A stretch of DNA of 64,000 nucleotides from Lysinibacillus agricola (GTDB lineage Bacteria > Bacillota > Bacilli > Bacillales_A > Planococcaceae): contig NZ_CP067341.1 of the NCBI RefSeq assembly GCF_016638705.1, forward strand, positions 4,219,501 through 4,283,500. The letters run 5' to 3'. A model generated the notes under the pieces. That model ran no database searches, was not told the DNA's origin, and saw only the letters and a list, made by a program, of their open reading frames with translations. The translations under genes and the position numbers were made by a program. Positions within the stretch are counted from its first letter, which is position 1. Every line of letters starts with the position of its first letter. Positions 24,904-33,785 of this stretch are shown here, one piece after another.

Positions 24904-25338
24904 ATGTTAAACACTCCATCTCCTACAATCTCAGCATTTGGCTATGAGATAATTCGCGATTATATTTTATCTTCCATTCTTGGTAAACATGAAGGTGATG
25001 TCCTTTATTGGGCAGGAAAAGACCTAGCACGGAAGTTCCCATGTAAAAGTCAAGATGAACTTATCGCATTTTTCGCAGATGCCTGTTGGGGTAATTTAGA
25101 GCTTATCAAAGAATCGAAGGATGGACGTATATTCCAGTTGACAAATGATCCAGAACTGTTACAAATCGGTCTTCGTAGCTTTAGACTTGAAGCAGGATTT
25201 ATAGCTGAGCAAATTCAACAAGCAAAAGGTTATTTAACAGAATGCTATGATGAAAAACGTGAAAAGCAACAGAACGTTATGTTTACAGTGAAATGGGACG
25301 TCAAAGAACGAATTATGAATACTGTTCCTTCTGAATAA
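24904..25338 (+). CDS. YslB-like DUF2507 protein
   Basis: 144 aa. FGYEIIRDYILSSILGKHEGDVLYWAGKDLARKFP is the DUF2507 opening, a TRAPP/V4R-like fold. The family is found beside sdhC and lysC in Bacillus (yslB) and has no proven function. It is a plus-strand single gene, divergent from sdhCAB, with its own terminator directly downstream. Confidence 0.85.
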   Translation: MLNTPSPTISAFGYEIIRDYILSSILGKHEGDVLYWAGKDLARKFPCKSQDELIAFFADACWGNLELIKESKDGRIFQLTNDPELLQIGLRSFRLEAGFIAEQIQQAKGYLTECYDEKREKQQNVMFTVKWDVKERIMNTVPSE

Positions 25339-25342
25339 AATG

Positions 25343-25384
25343 AAAAGGATTGTCGTTCCAAATTTATGGATGACAATCCTTTTC
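25343..25384 (+). terminator. Terminator of the yslB-like gene
   Basis: Perfect 12-bp stem AAAAGGATTGTC with GACAATCCTTTT, with flanking A and T tracts. Confidence 0.75.
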
Positions 25385-25387
25385 TAA

Positions 25388-25560
25388 TGTTGAAAAACAA
25401 AATGGTCATGGAAATTTTTGAGTATGTTGTGGCGCTTTAGATGAGGTTGGTTTCCGTTCCAGGCTACTCGCTTTCATTGCGGGAAGCTTTGCTCTGCGAC
25501 GAAAGCGAAGCGACAGGAGCACTCGAGTAGCCTTCCACTCCAATCAACGATAGCGTAGAA
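25388..25560 (+). repeat. Dispersed long repeat, family II copy
   Basis: Begins GTTGAAAAACAAAATGGTCA and continues GTATGTTGTGGCGCTTTAGATGAGG, like the copy starting at 27384. It then carries a dyad GGCTACTCG/CGAGTAGCC and a module GCGACGAAAGCGAAGCGACAG. It ends near CCAATCAAC (25546). Non-coding. Confidence 0.55.
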
Positions 25561-25636
25561 CTAACACTATGGCTATTCACCATAATCGAACAGAAAAGAC
25601 TTATAACAGTGACGCGATTGTACACTTGTTGCCACT

Positions 25637-25757
25637 GCCACTTCGTTTTCGTGTAGAAAACATTTGTTGTTGCTGCCACTACGTATGCACTACGCTTTCG
25701 CACAGAAAACATTTGTTGCTGTCGCTTTGCTTTCGCACAGAAAACATTTGTTGCTTT
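25637..25757. repeat. Tandem copies of the AGAAAACATTTGTTG module
   Basis: Three successive units of about 36-42 bp, each with CTTTCGNNNAGAAAACATTTGTTG. The module also appears singly or doubled in other dispersed repeats near 51785-51850, 52600-52640 and, inverted, 53900-53950. Short ORFs through it are repeat-derived and not genes. Confidence 0.6.
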
Positions 25758-25807
25758 ATCGCTATAAATTAGAGGGACATGCTAGAAGGTACATGCTATG
25801 TAAAATA

Positions 25808-25986
25808 GTTGATCTTCGTTACGACTGGGCGACTCCTTGGGGATTAGCAATAGAGGAACGAAGGCTAAAACCATCACATCCTGTGATAACGCCTTCGTGA
25901 CCAACATCGTATTGGCCCGAGACCCTGCAGCGAGCGAAGCGGCTCATCGAACGCCCCCTGGAAAGCCAGTCGCAACGGAAATCAAC
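25808..25986 (+). repeat. Dispersed palindromic repeat, family I copy A
   Basis: Ends are GTTGATCTTCGTTACGACTG and, at the right, CAGTCGCAACGGAAATCAAC, an imperfect inverted pair. After GGCGACTCCTTGGGGATTAGC comes an internal cassette AATAGAGGAACGAAGGCTAA with GCCTTCGTGACC (a hairpin), then GAGACCCTGCAGCG and GCGGCTCATCG. It lies 12 bp from the stop of the chemoreceptor gene at 25999. Confidence 0.75.
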
Positions 25987-25998
25987 CCCTTTTTATAT

Positions 25999-27258
25999 TT
26001 ATAGCTGAGCATGTCTTTCTTTTAAAAGCACATCTATTAACGAAATAAATGCTTCTAAAATATTAAGTGAGTGTTGAATCATGTCTTCTAAGTTACTAAT
26101 TGATAGTTCATTCACTAATTTTTGCGCGGCCGTATGTACTAATTCATGAGGTTGTTCTATATAACGATACTCCGGTATATTCTGATATTGCTCAAAATGT
26201 CCATAATACCATTTCCCAAACGCACATTGATGATGCGTTTTTAAAGTTTCTTTATGTCCAGCCTTTTGAATAGCATTTCGCAAAAAACTAGCATGATCCA
26301 TTAACCTTGCTGCCAATTGGCTAACTACCGTTTGCTCTAAGGGCTTTCGAATTGTTGGTACAATAGCTTTTAACATTTCAGATACTTGATTCTGTATAAT
26401 ATCCGAGAAGTCACTTGTATGTGATAATTCTGTCGTTGTTATCGCTAAACGATCTACAGCTACTACATTTTCTTCAGATGCGGCTGTTATTTGATGAATT
26501 CCATGTGCTGCCTCTTCAATATTTTTACTTGCTACTGTCAAATTAGCAATATTGGCTTTCATGATACTTAAAAAATCAGTGAAGTAATGTTCAACTTGGT
26601 CGATATTTGTTTTTGTATTATGTAATTTCTTATCGATGACTGATCGAATCTTCGTCATTTCTTGCAATGAATCTTTAGAACTGTTAGCTAACTTCCCTAC
26701 CTCCATCGCTACAACATTAAAGCCCTTTCCATGTTCGCCAGCACGTGCAGCTTCAATAGAGGCATTTAAGGACAATAATTGTGTTTGATCAGCAATCTCT
26801 GTTACACTTTTACCAATATCGTTCATTTTACTCATTTCATTATTCAGCTGTTCTGTTGAATGAGCTCCTTTGGCTAACAGCTCCTGAACCATCTCTCCTT
26901 TTGTAATAGATGTCTCCATATCCTCTACTAGTTGTATCGAATGCAGTTTTATCTCTTGAATATTTGCATTAGCATTTTGCTCAACCGCTAGCATCTCTTC
27001 TGTATTTGACGACATTTCCTCACTCATTGCTGAAATATCCCCTACACTCGTTGAGACACTTTGAACCTTTAAAGCTGTTTGAAAATTAATTAACTCCATA
27101 TGTGCTAGTACAAAGTCCAAAATCGCATTTTTCACATCGATACTTTCCTGCTCGAGTTCCAATTCCAGAATTCGCTTTTTTAATATTTGTATTTCAGAAT
27201 CATTGTGGATCTCAACGCTTTCATCCATTGGCTTTTGAAATAAACCTAATAATGCCAT
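25999..27258 (-). CDS. Soluble methyl-accepting-type receptor with CZB domain
   Basis: 419 aa from ATG 27258 ([19 protein letters not shown]), with AAGGTGG upstream. There is no signal peptide or membrane helix, so it is cytoplasmic. An N-terminal coiled coil (about 20-60) leads into the MCP signalling domain. The hairpin-tip region [38 protein letters not shown] is divergent from the usual VAxEVRKLAE. A C-terminal chemoreceptor zinc-binding domain has the His/Cys ligands in [23 protein letters not shown] and [18 protein letters not shown] proteins sense zinc or hypochlorite in other bacteria. The gene is alone, flanked by dispersed repeats on both sides. Confidence 0.85.
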   Translation of the reverse strand: MALLGLFQKPMDESVEIHNDSEIQILKKRILELELEQESIDVKNAILDFVLAHMELINFQTALKVQSVSTSVGDISAMSEEMSSNTEEMLAVEQNANANIQEIKLHSIQLVEDMETSITKGEMVQELLAKGAHSTEQLNNEMSKMNDIGKSVTEIADQTQLLSLNASIEAARAGEHGKGFNVVAMEVGKLANSSKDSLQEMTKIRSVIDKKLHNTKTNIDQVEHYFTDFLSIMKANIANLTVASKNIEEAAHGIHQITAASEENVVAVDRLAITTTELSHTSDFSDIIQNQVSEMLKAIVPTIRKPLEQTVVSQLAARLMDHASFLRNAIQKAGHKETLKTHHQCAFGKWYYGHFEQYQNIPEYRYIEQPHELVHTAAQKLVNELSISNLEDMIQHSLNILEAFISLIDVLLKERHAQL

Positions 27259-27350
27259 ACAAATTCCCACCTTCCCCTTGGTAAAACATGTAATTATATT
27301 ATATAACAATAAAATTGGATAGAGTATTAAATTGATGTAAACAAAAATAA

Positions 27351-27376
27351 GATGTGTCCATTATTGACACATCCCA
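27351..27376 (-). terminator. Second copy of the lysC-type terminator hairpin
   Basis: GATGTGTC pairs with GACACATC, and on the minus strand it is followed by TTATTTTTG. It closely resembles the lysC terminator hairpin at 27718-27742. The long repeat at 27384-27707 lies exactly between the two. Confidence 0.45.
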
Positions 27377-27383
27377 TTCATAG

Positions 27384-27707
27384 TGTTGAAATACAAATGG
27401 CCAAGGAGATCTTGATAATGTTGTGCGTCTTTAAATGAGGCTAATTTTCATCTCAGGCTAATCTCTTCACTGTAGGCGGTCGAGTCGCTTCCTACTTATG
27501 TTGTTACTGACGCTGCGCTTTCGCACAAAAAACACTTGTTGGCCCAAGCGGCTCATCGGACGCCCCAGGAAGCTTTGCTCTGTGCGAAAGCGAAGCGACA
27601 GCAACAAAGCGCCCAGCCGGAACGGAAATCACCCCCTCGTTTTGCCATAGAACCATACTTTATTTAATATGCCCCTTTAATTTCATTGACATAATAGTTT
27701 TTCAACA
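27384..27707. repeat. Dispersed long repeat, family II copy
   Basis: Ends GTTGAAATAC (left) and GTTTTTCAAC (right) are inverted. Internal parts are a GCGGTCGAGTCGCTTCC segment, the TTTCGCACAAAAAACACTTGTTG module, GGCTCATCGGACGCCCC, a TGTGCGAAAGCGAAGCGACAG module, CGCCCAGCCGGAACGGAAATC and the TTTTGCCATAGAACCATAC segment. It lies between two similar terminator hairpins downstream of lysC. No gene is seen. Confidence 0.6.
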
Positions 27708-27717
27708 ACATGAAAAG

Positions 27718-27742
27718 ATGTGCCTTTTACTGACACATCCTC
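27718..27742 (-). terminator. Terminator of lysC
   Basis: GATGTGTCAG and the matching GCACATC on the minus strand form a hairpin followed by TTTTC, 8 bp after the lysC stop. Confidence 0.65.
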
Positions 27743-27749
27743 TTCAATA

Positions 27750-28976
27750 TTATATGTAAAGCGCCTGTTCTAAATTAAATTCATCATGTAATGCATTTGC
27801 TGCACGAATCATTTCGTCCTGAGGTACAACAACGGACACTTTTATTTCAGATGTACTTACCATTTTTACCAGGATACCTTCACGACGTAAACGATCAAAC
27901 ATACGTGCAGCAACTCCTGGATTAGATGCCATACCTGAGCCAATAATAGAGACTTTTGCTAAGCCGATTTCAAAATCAGCAAAACTAAACCCTAGTGATA
28001 ATTTGCTATCTTCTAGGACACGTAATGCATCGGCGAACTCCTCTTTTAAAATGGTAAACGATACAGTCGGCTTTAAGCCATCAATGATTGCTTGTACGAT
28101 AATATCGACGTTTATGCGATTTTCTGCAAGTATTGTAAACATATCTGCTAACGAAGCATTTGAATAAGCATCATAACCCACCGTTAGGCGAATAACGTCT
28201 GACTCATAGGCAACACCACGTACAATTAAATTTTTCTCCATTTCAACTTCCTCCTTCAATAAAGTACCTACTGTATCTATTTCGCTCGACCGAATGATAA
28301 CTGGGATTTGAAACTTCTTTGCTAACTCTACAGCTCGCGGGTGTAAAATTTGTGATCCTAAGTTTGATAGTTCTAGCATCTCATCGTAAGAAATTTCTTT
28401 TAGCTTTTGTGCCCCAGCAACATGGTTTGGATCAGCTGTGTATACTCCATCCACATTCGTGTAAATATCTACGCGCTCCGCCTTCAACTTTGCTGCAATA
28501 GCTATAGCCGATGTTTCCGCCCCACCTTTACTAAACGTCGTAATATTCCGTGAATTATCGATACCCTGTTCCCCTGCAACGATTACGATTTCCCCCTGTG
28601 TAAAATGCTTTTCTATTCGACTAGCATCAATCTCATCAATGCGGGCATTGCTATACATATCATCAGTTTGAATACCTGCTTGCCAGCCTGTTAATGACAC
28701 TGCATCATATCCTTCTTCCTGCAAAGCAATTGCCACTAACGTACTTGTTAGATGTGAGGTTGTTGAAAATAGTGCATCTAATTCACGCTTAGATGCATTG
28801 TCTGATAAATCACGAGCCATCTTTGCTAATTCTTTAGCCATACTCCCCATTGCTGCAGTGACAACGACAACATCAAAACCTCTTTCCTTTTCTGCAATCG
28901 CCTTTTTCGCAACATTTTGAATGTGCTCTGTTGATGCTAATGCAGCACCACCAAATTTCATCACAATTTTCTCCAT
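27750..28976 (-). CDS. lysC: Aspartokinase II-like protein (LysC) with altered active site
   Basis: 408 aa from ATG 28976 (MEKIVMKFGG). An earlier ATG three codons up is too close to the AAGGAG site. The overall length, the two C-terminal ACT domains (VRGVAYESDVIRLTV; AKVSIIGSGMASNPGVAARMFDRLRREGILVKMVSTSEIKVSVVV) and the WQAGI and HPRAVELAKKFQIPVIIRSS blocks match Bacillus LysC. Several catalytic positions are changed: KFGGTS is KFGGAA (7-12), the Glu of the TGE motif is Ser74, and GRGGSD is SKGGAE (149-154). It lies behind a lysine riboswitch, so it is regulated like a lysine-pathway enzyme. Activity as an aspartate kinase is doubtful. Confidence 0.85.
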   Translation of the reverse strand: MEKIVMKFGGAALASTEHIQNVAKKAIAEKERGFDVVVVTAAMGSMAKELAKMARDLSDNASKRELDALFSTTSHLTSTLVAIALQEEGYDAVSLTGWQAGIQTDDMYSNARIDEIDASRIEKHFTQGEIVIVAGEQGIDNSRNITTFSKGGAETSAIAIAAKLKAERVDIYTNVDGVYTADPNHVAGAQKLKEISYDEMLELSNLGSQILHPRAVELAKKFQIPVIIRSSEIDTVGTLLKEEVEMEKNLIVRGVAYESDVIRLTVGYDAYSNASLADMFTILAENRINVDIIVQAIIDGLKPTVSFTILKEEFADALRVLEDSKLSLGFSFADFEIGLAKVSIIGSGMASNPGVAARMFDRLRREGILVKMVSTSEIKVSVVVPQDEMIRAANALHDEFNLEQALYI

Positions 28977-29115
28977 CTTTATCATTCTCCTTCGTATTCA
29001 ATCATTTCGCTGATTATAAAGTAACTAATAAGTTTTAAGCCTTGAAATAATACGATTGGCATCACCTCTTAGGTAGGGGCAACTGCCTTGAAAAAAGGTT
29101 GTCTCTAGAAAAACT

Positions 29116-29355
29116 AAAAAGGCAGCTATCACATAACGTGAAAGCTGCCTATAACATGTACAATAAAAGAAACTTGCGCATGTGTGATAGCTCTCCGAAA
29201 CGTTTAGAATCGACAGTCTTACATCTCTTAAATGCAAAACCAGCACAGCATCGGAAACAACGATGCTCTACTTCGGCAAGCTCCCCTTTCATACATTTTC
29301 ACTGGACTCGTTCGTCCTCTAATGTACTACTCTTGAACCTTGCACCTCTATCATC
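29116..29355 (-). promoter_or_regulatory. Lysine riboswitch (L-box) with terminator
   Basis: Minus-strand order: P1 strand TGATAG, AGAGGTGC, AAGAGTAG, GAAAGGGGAGCTTGCCGAAG, GTGCTGGTTTTGCA, GACTGTC, GGAGAGCTATCA, all hallmarks of the lysine aptamer. A GGCAGCT/AGCTGCC terminator with a T run follows at 29116-29150. AGCTATCACA at the aptamer 3' end is perfectly complementary to TGTGATAGCT in the terminator, giving the antiterminator switch. High lysine is expected to shut off lysC. About 140 nt separate it from the start codon. Confidence 0.92.
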
Positions 29356-29493
29356 ACTAAATAGTGAAGTATTTTATTGAACCTTAGTGAAGAAATTTCC
29401 AATTTAATAAGTAGAAACTACTGAAAAACTAAGGCACGGTATATAACATTGCTATATTGAAGGGGCAATGTTATATACAACCTTAGCATATGT

Positions 29494-31284
29494 CTAATCC
29501 TTTGACAATGTCTCTTGTTGAAAATAAGCATAGATATTGCTAGCTAGATTAGCAGGAATACCGGCTTCCTGTAATGCGTGTTCACTTGCCTCACGAATTT
29601 TTTTGACAGAGCCAAAATGCTTGAGTAATTGCTGTTTTCGCTTTGGACCAATGCCTTCTATTTGATCGAGGACAGATTGTATAGCATGCTTCTCGTGCTG
29701 CTGTCGTAAGAAGGTAATAGCAAAGCGGTGTACTTCGTCCTGAATTCGTTGCAGTAAGTAGAATCCATCGCTTGTGCGCTTTAACGCAATTACTTCAGCT
29801 GGATCACCAAATAAAAGCTGTGACGTATTATGCTTTTCATCTTTTGCTAATCCGGCAATTGGAATGACAAGGCCGAGCTCATCTTCTAATACTTCTCGCG
29901 CGACTTCCATTTGCCCCTTCCCACCATCAATTAGTACTAAATCTGGCAAAGGTAGACCATCTTTTAATACACGGGTGTATCGACGACGGATTACTTCCTG
30001 CATTGCTCCGTAATCATCATGTTTAGCAGCTGTACGTGTTTTGTACTTTCGATACTCCTTCTTTGCAGGTTTGCCATCGATAAATACAACCATTGCAGAT
30101 ACAGCATCTGTCCCATGCATATGGCTATTATCGAAAGCTTCAATCCGTAAAGGCGTAGAAATGCTCATAGCTTCACCGAGTGCCTCACATGCCCCTATTG
30201 TGCGTTCTTCCTGACGTTCAATAAGCTGGAACTTTGCTGCAACAGCAATTTCAGCATTTTTAGTCGCTAATTCAACAAGCTCTTTTTTTTGCCCACGTTT
30301 CGGTGTCAGCACCCTAACATCTAGTAATTCCATTAAAATATCCGCATCAATGGATTGTGGGATAAAAATTTCCTTAGGCTTAATGTGCTCTAGCTTGTCG
30401 TAAAATCGACCAACGAACGTTAAAAATTCCTCTTCTGCCTCTTGATAAATTGGGAAAATCGAGACATCTCGCTCGATAAGCTTTCCTTGGCGAACAAAGA
30501 AAACTTGAACACACATCCAGCCTTTCTCGACTGCATAGCCAAATACATCGCGGTTCGTTGTATCACTTGATACGATTTTTTGCTTTTGCATGACTGTATC
30601 AATATGTGCAATCTGATCGCGAAATTCCTTTGCACGCTCAAACTCTAAATTTTCTGCAGCCGCTAGCATTTTAACCTCTAGCTCCTTTTTGACAGCCTCA
30701 ACTCCACCATTTAAAAATTTCGTCATATCCTCAATCATATCGTGGTAAATTTGAGCATCAATATCTTTCACACAAGGGGCTAGACATTGTCCCATATGAT
30801 AATATAAACAAACCTTGGAAGGCAGTTGTACACATTTTCGCAGCGGATATAAACGATCAAGCAGTTTTTTCGTCTCACTTGCTGCATATGCATTTGGATA
30901 TGGACCAAAATACTTCGCCTTATCTTTTTTCACTTTTCGTGTTGTAATAAGACGTGGGTGTTTTTCATTCGTAATTTTTAGATACGGATACGTTTTATCA
31001 TCCGTCAGCATAACATTGTACTTCGGATCATGAAGTTTAATAAGATTAAGCTCTAAAATTAAAGCTTCAATATTGGAGGATGTCACAATGTACTCAAAAT
31101 CTTCAATTTCACTTACAAGTCTCTGTGTTTTCCCTTCATGAGTACCAGTAAAATACGAGCGTACTCGATTTTTTAGCACTTTTGCCTTCCCAACATAAAT
31201 AATTGTTCCTTGCCGATCCTTCATCAAATAGCAGCCAGGCTGATCTGGTAAAATTTCAAGCTTCCGTTTAATTAAATCATTCAT
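29494..31284 (-). CDS. uvrC: UvrABC excinuclease subunit C
   Basis: 596 aa. Makes both incisions in nucleotide excision repair. GIY-YIG nuclease domain at the N-terminus ([29 protein letters not shown]), a UVR motif ([17 protein letters not shown], about residues 205-235), the RNase H-like endonuclease domain ([31 protein letters not shown]) and C-terminal HhH motifs ([25 protein letters not shown]). Between lysC and trxA as in B. subtilis. Confidence 0.96.
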   Translation of the reverse strand: MNDLIKRKLEILPDQPGCYLMKDRQGTIIYVGKAKVLKNRVRSYFTGTHEGKTQRLVSEIEDFEYIVTSSNIEALILELNLIKLHDPKYNVMLTDDKTYPYLKITNEKHPRLITTRKVKKDKAKYFGPYPNAYAASETKKLLDRLYPLRKCVQLPSKVCLYYHMGQCLAPCVKDIDAQIYHDMIEDMTKFLNGGVEAVKKELEVKMLAAAENLEFERAKEFRDQIAHIDTVMQKQKIVSSDTTNRDVFGYAVEKGWMCVQVFFVRQGKLIERDVSIFPIYQEAEEEFLTFVGRFYDKLEHIKPKEIFIPQSIDADILMELLDVRVLTPKRGQKKELVELATKNAEIAVAAKFQLIERQEERTIGACEALGEAMSISTPLRIEAFDNSHMHGTDAVSAMVVFIDGKPAKKEYRKYKTRTAAKHDDYGAMQEVIRRRYTRVLKDGLPLPDLVLIDGGKGQMEVAREVLEDELGLVIPIAGLAKDEKHNTSQLLFGDPAEVIALKRTSDGFYLLQRIQDEVHRFAITFLRQQHEKHAIQSVLDQIEGIGPKRKQQLLKHFGSVKKIREASEHALQEAGIPANLASNIYAYFQQETLSKD

Positions 31285-31394
31285 CGCCTACCTGCCCCCT
31301 TTTTCTTAAAACTAGCGTTCGCTTTACTCTTTATTATATAACGAAAAAAAGCCGAGCACATCTATAGATGGCTCGACTCTTGTTTTCTTACAGA

Positions 31395-31706
31395 TTAAGC
31401 ATGTTTAGTGATAAATGCTTCTAACGCTTCTTTTGGTTGGAAGCCAACAGTTTTGTCTACTAATTCACCATCTTTAAATAATAGTAAAGATGGGATAGAC
31501 ATGATTTGATATTGTGCTGCCGTACCTTGGTTGTTATCTACATCTACTTTTACAATTTTAGCCGCACTACCTGCAGCGTCCATTTCTTCAAGAACTGGCC
31601 CAATCATTTTACATGGTCCGCACCAAGCAGCCCAAAAGTCTACTAGCACTAACCCTTCTTTAATATCATCTTGGAAAGTCGCATCTGTTGCATGTACAAT
31701 TGCCAT
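31395..31706 (-). CDS. trxA: Thioredoxin
   Basis: 103 aa. The WAAWCGPCK redox centre and the cis-Pro segment SIPSLLLFKDGE are present. General cytoplasmic disulfide reductant. AAGGAGG lies before ATG 31706. It sits directly upstream of uvrC on the same strand, an order shared with Bacillus, with a 110-bp gap. Confidence 0.97.
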   Translation of the reverse strand: MAIVHATDATFQDDIKEGLVLVDFWAAWCGPCKMIGPVLEEMDAAGSAAKIVKVDVDNNQGTAAQYQIMSIPSLLLFKDGELVDKTVGFQPKEALEAFITKHA

Positions 31707-31848
31707 TTGAAATCCTCCTTAAACTTACTATGCTTGTAGTATAGCATGGATAAATTCGCTTGAGCGAACAATCTGCCTAGTTTGTATAATTTAAGAAAAA
31801 CAAGGATAAAAGAGTCGAAAAAGGCATTAAGTTTATTTGTTATGAAGC

Positions 31849-33198
31849 CTAATTTTCTTGAAAACGACCTTTATAGACATAAGTTAACGTAATAAAGAGA
31901 TAAATAGCTAATGTAATACCTGTTACGATAATAGATGTTGTAAAAATGATACCAATCAGGATTGCACTTAACGCAATAATAGCTATCCAAGTTGTATAAG
32001 GGAACCATTTTACCGCATAGGCACTTGTTTCTTCCGGCTGTTTTTTACGCGATTTCAGATGCGCAATCGCAATAATTAGCCAAATGAATAACACAGTGTA
32101 TCCAAGTGAACCCATTAAGAAATCAAAGGTTTTGCTTCCCGCAAATAAAGAAAATATTACGGCCATATATAAAGCTAACGTACACATTAATATGGCATAT
32201 ACCGGAACTTTTCTTTTCGACAAATGTGCAAAGATTTTAGGAACACGCCCGTCCACAGCTTGTGTATATAGAACGCGAGATGAACCATAAAGTCCCGAGT
32301 TCATTGATGAAATAATGGCGAGTATAACAACAGCGTTCATAATATGATCAGCACCAGGAATTCCAATCATTTTAAAAACCATCACAAACGGACTTTCTGG
32401 CACCCCATTAACCTCATTCCAAGGAATCAAGCTTACGATAATAAAGAAAGGCAGTAAATAGAAAGTCACAATACGAACTAATGTACTGCGAACAGCTTTT
32501 GGCACTACTTTTTCAGGATTTTTCGTTTCAGCCAATGTAATACCAATAATTTCAGTACCACCATAAGAATAAATAACTACAAGCATTGCAGCAATTAAAC
32601 CCGTTGATCCGTTCGGGAAGAAACCACCTTGCTCCGTTAAATTAGAAAAACCAACAGCCGTATGATTTCCAAAAGTAACAAGTAATAAAATTAATCCCGC
32701 TATGATGAACACCACAATAACGGTAATTTTAATTAACGCCAGCCAATATTCAGTTTCAGCAAAAACTTTCACTGATAACAAGTTAATAGCTGTAACTAAC
32801 ACCGAAACAGATAATGCAAGTATCCAAATTGGGTAATCTGGCAACCAATATTGAATAAAAATAGCCGCAACAATGGATTCCGCTGCAATATTTAACACCC
32901 ACATTTTCCAATAGATCCAATCTAGAAAATAAGCTGGATACTTCCTAAAAATTGTTTGAACTAAATCTCTAAATGTTCTGGCTTCGCTATTTCGGACAGC
33001 CATTTCCGCAAGACCTTGCATAACAAATAACAGAATAATCCCACCTAGTAAGTACGCCAAAAGTACTGATGGCCCAGCCATATCAATGGCTGCACTGCTC
33101 CCTTTAAATAACCCTGCACCAATGGCACCACCTAAAGCCATCATCGTAATATGCCGCGAGGTCATTGTTCTCTGTAATTTCTGGTTATCTTTTTCCAT
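31849..33198 (-). CDS. APC-superfamily amino acid permease
   Basis: 449 aa from ATG 33198 (MEKDNQKLQRTMTSRHITMMALGGAIGAGLFKGSS), with TAGGAGG upstream. The longer frame to 33294 runs through the T-box terminator and is not real. Twelve hydrophobic helices and the GGAIGAGLF motif and SYGGTEIIGITLAETKNPEKVVPKA block mark the AAT/GABA-permease branch. It imports an amino acid by cation symport. The leader is a T-box whose specifier reads CUU, so leucine or a related branched-chain amino acid is the likely substrate. It replaces xsa at this place compared with B. subtilis. Confidence 0.85.
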   Translation of the reverse strand: MEKDNQKLQRTMTSRHITMMALGGAIGAGLFKGSSAAIDMAGPSVLLAYLLGGIILLFVMQGLAEMAVRNSEARTFRDLVQTIFRKYPAYFLDWIYWKMWVLNIAAESIVAAIFIQYWLPDYPIWILALSVSVLVTAINLLSVKVFAETEYWLALIKITVIVVFIIAGLILLLVTFGNHTAVGFSNLTEQGGFFPNGSTGLIAAMLVVIYSYGGTEIIGITLAETKNPEKVVPKAVRSTLVRIVTFYLLPFFIIVSLIPWNEVNGVPESPFVMVFKMIGIPGADHIMNAVVILAIISSMNSGLYGSSRVLYTQAVDGRVPKIFAHLSKRKVPVYAILMCTLALYMAVIFSLFAGSKTFDFLMGSLGYTVLFIWLIIAIAHLKSRKKQPEETSAYAVKWFPYTTWIAIIALSAILIGIIFTTSIIVTGITLAIYLFITLTYVYKGRFQEN

Positions 33199-33218
33199 TT
33201 CCTTACCTCCTAAAATCA

Positions 33219-33500
33219 AAAAAGGCATATCGTCTCTTTCTTCATTATCAAATGAAAGAAGAGACGATATGCCATAAGCAAACCGCGGTACCACTCTAAT
33301 TGGTTCAATAAGAACCCTACTTAAAAAACCTTGTAACGAAGGTTAATCGTCAAACAAATAGAATAGTCTGTCAATTCTATTTATCTTACCACTCCTAGGC
33401 AAGTTCAAAGTCTTATTGGACTGCGTTGCACCATCCCGCAGCTCTCTTCACCAAATAATGAGCTTTTACTACTCCTAATCTTTGCGTTTCAAACTATTAT
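33219..33500 (-). promoter_or_regulatory. T-box leader, leucine-type specifier
   Basis: Minus strand. Stem I has AGAGAGCTGCGGG and GGTGCAACGCAG, then TTTGAACTTGCC with specifier codon CTT (33401-33403), read by analogy with the GAA-TTC context in the pheS leader of this same window. AGAGTGGTACCGCGG (33283-33297) is the T-box itself. A long terminator hairpin GGCATATCGTCTCTT with its complement lies at 33224-33273. Uncharged tRNA-Leu should promote read-through into the permease. Confidence 0.85.
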
Positions 33501-33514
33501 TATTGAAAAAATCA

Positions 33515-33640
33515 ATTATGCCTCGGCGGATGTTGGATATCCGCTGAAAAGTAACTTAAACCCCGCATTCTTCTCATCACCTTTAGAGATGGAAGACTTC
33601 TGTAACTGACGTTTCACTTACGTTACAAAAAACATTAGCT
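33515..33640 (+). repeat. Structured repeat related to the element at 52047-52152
   Basis: GGCGGATGTTGGATATCCGC, then CTGAAAAGTAAC, CCCGCATT, CTCATCACC, a short loop and GGAAGACTTCTGTAACTGA. The same words in the same order occur at 52020-52150 with substitutions. It resembles non-coding ends of IS200/IS605-type elements, but no transposase is nearby. It lies just upstream of the permease T-box. Confidence 0.4.
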
Positions 33641-33751
33641 GAAAGAAGTTAAATTATTATTCATCACTATACGGTCTAAAATTAACTCTGTCAATATCTT
33701 ATTTTGCAATAACTTTCAAAACAGTAAACATTAAAACACAAAAAAGCAGGG

Positions 33752-33772
33752 AAGAGACATCCTCCCTGCGAC
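33752..33772 (-). terminator. Terminator of the etfBA transcript
   Basis: GCAGGGA pairs with TCCCTGC and is followed by TTTTTTG on the minus strand, just past the etfA stop. Confidence 0.65.
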
Positions 33773-33785
33773 AACAAATTATGAA

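Noticed and set aside
25569-25772. ORFs through the AGAAAACATTTGTTG modules
   Set aside because: The predicted peptides simply repeat the module (RKHLLL, NICCC) and have no start site. They are repeat DNA.
33199-33294. N-terminal extension of the permease
   Set aside because: It is the translated T-box terminator hairpin. The true start has TAGGAGG in front.
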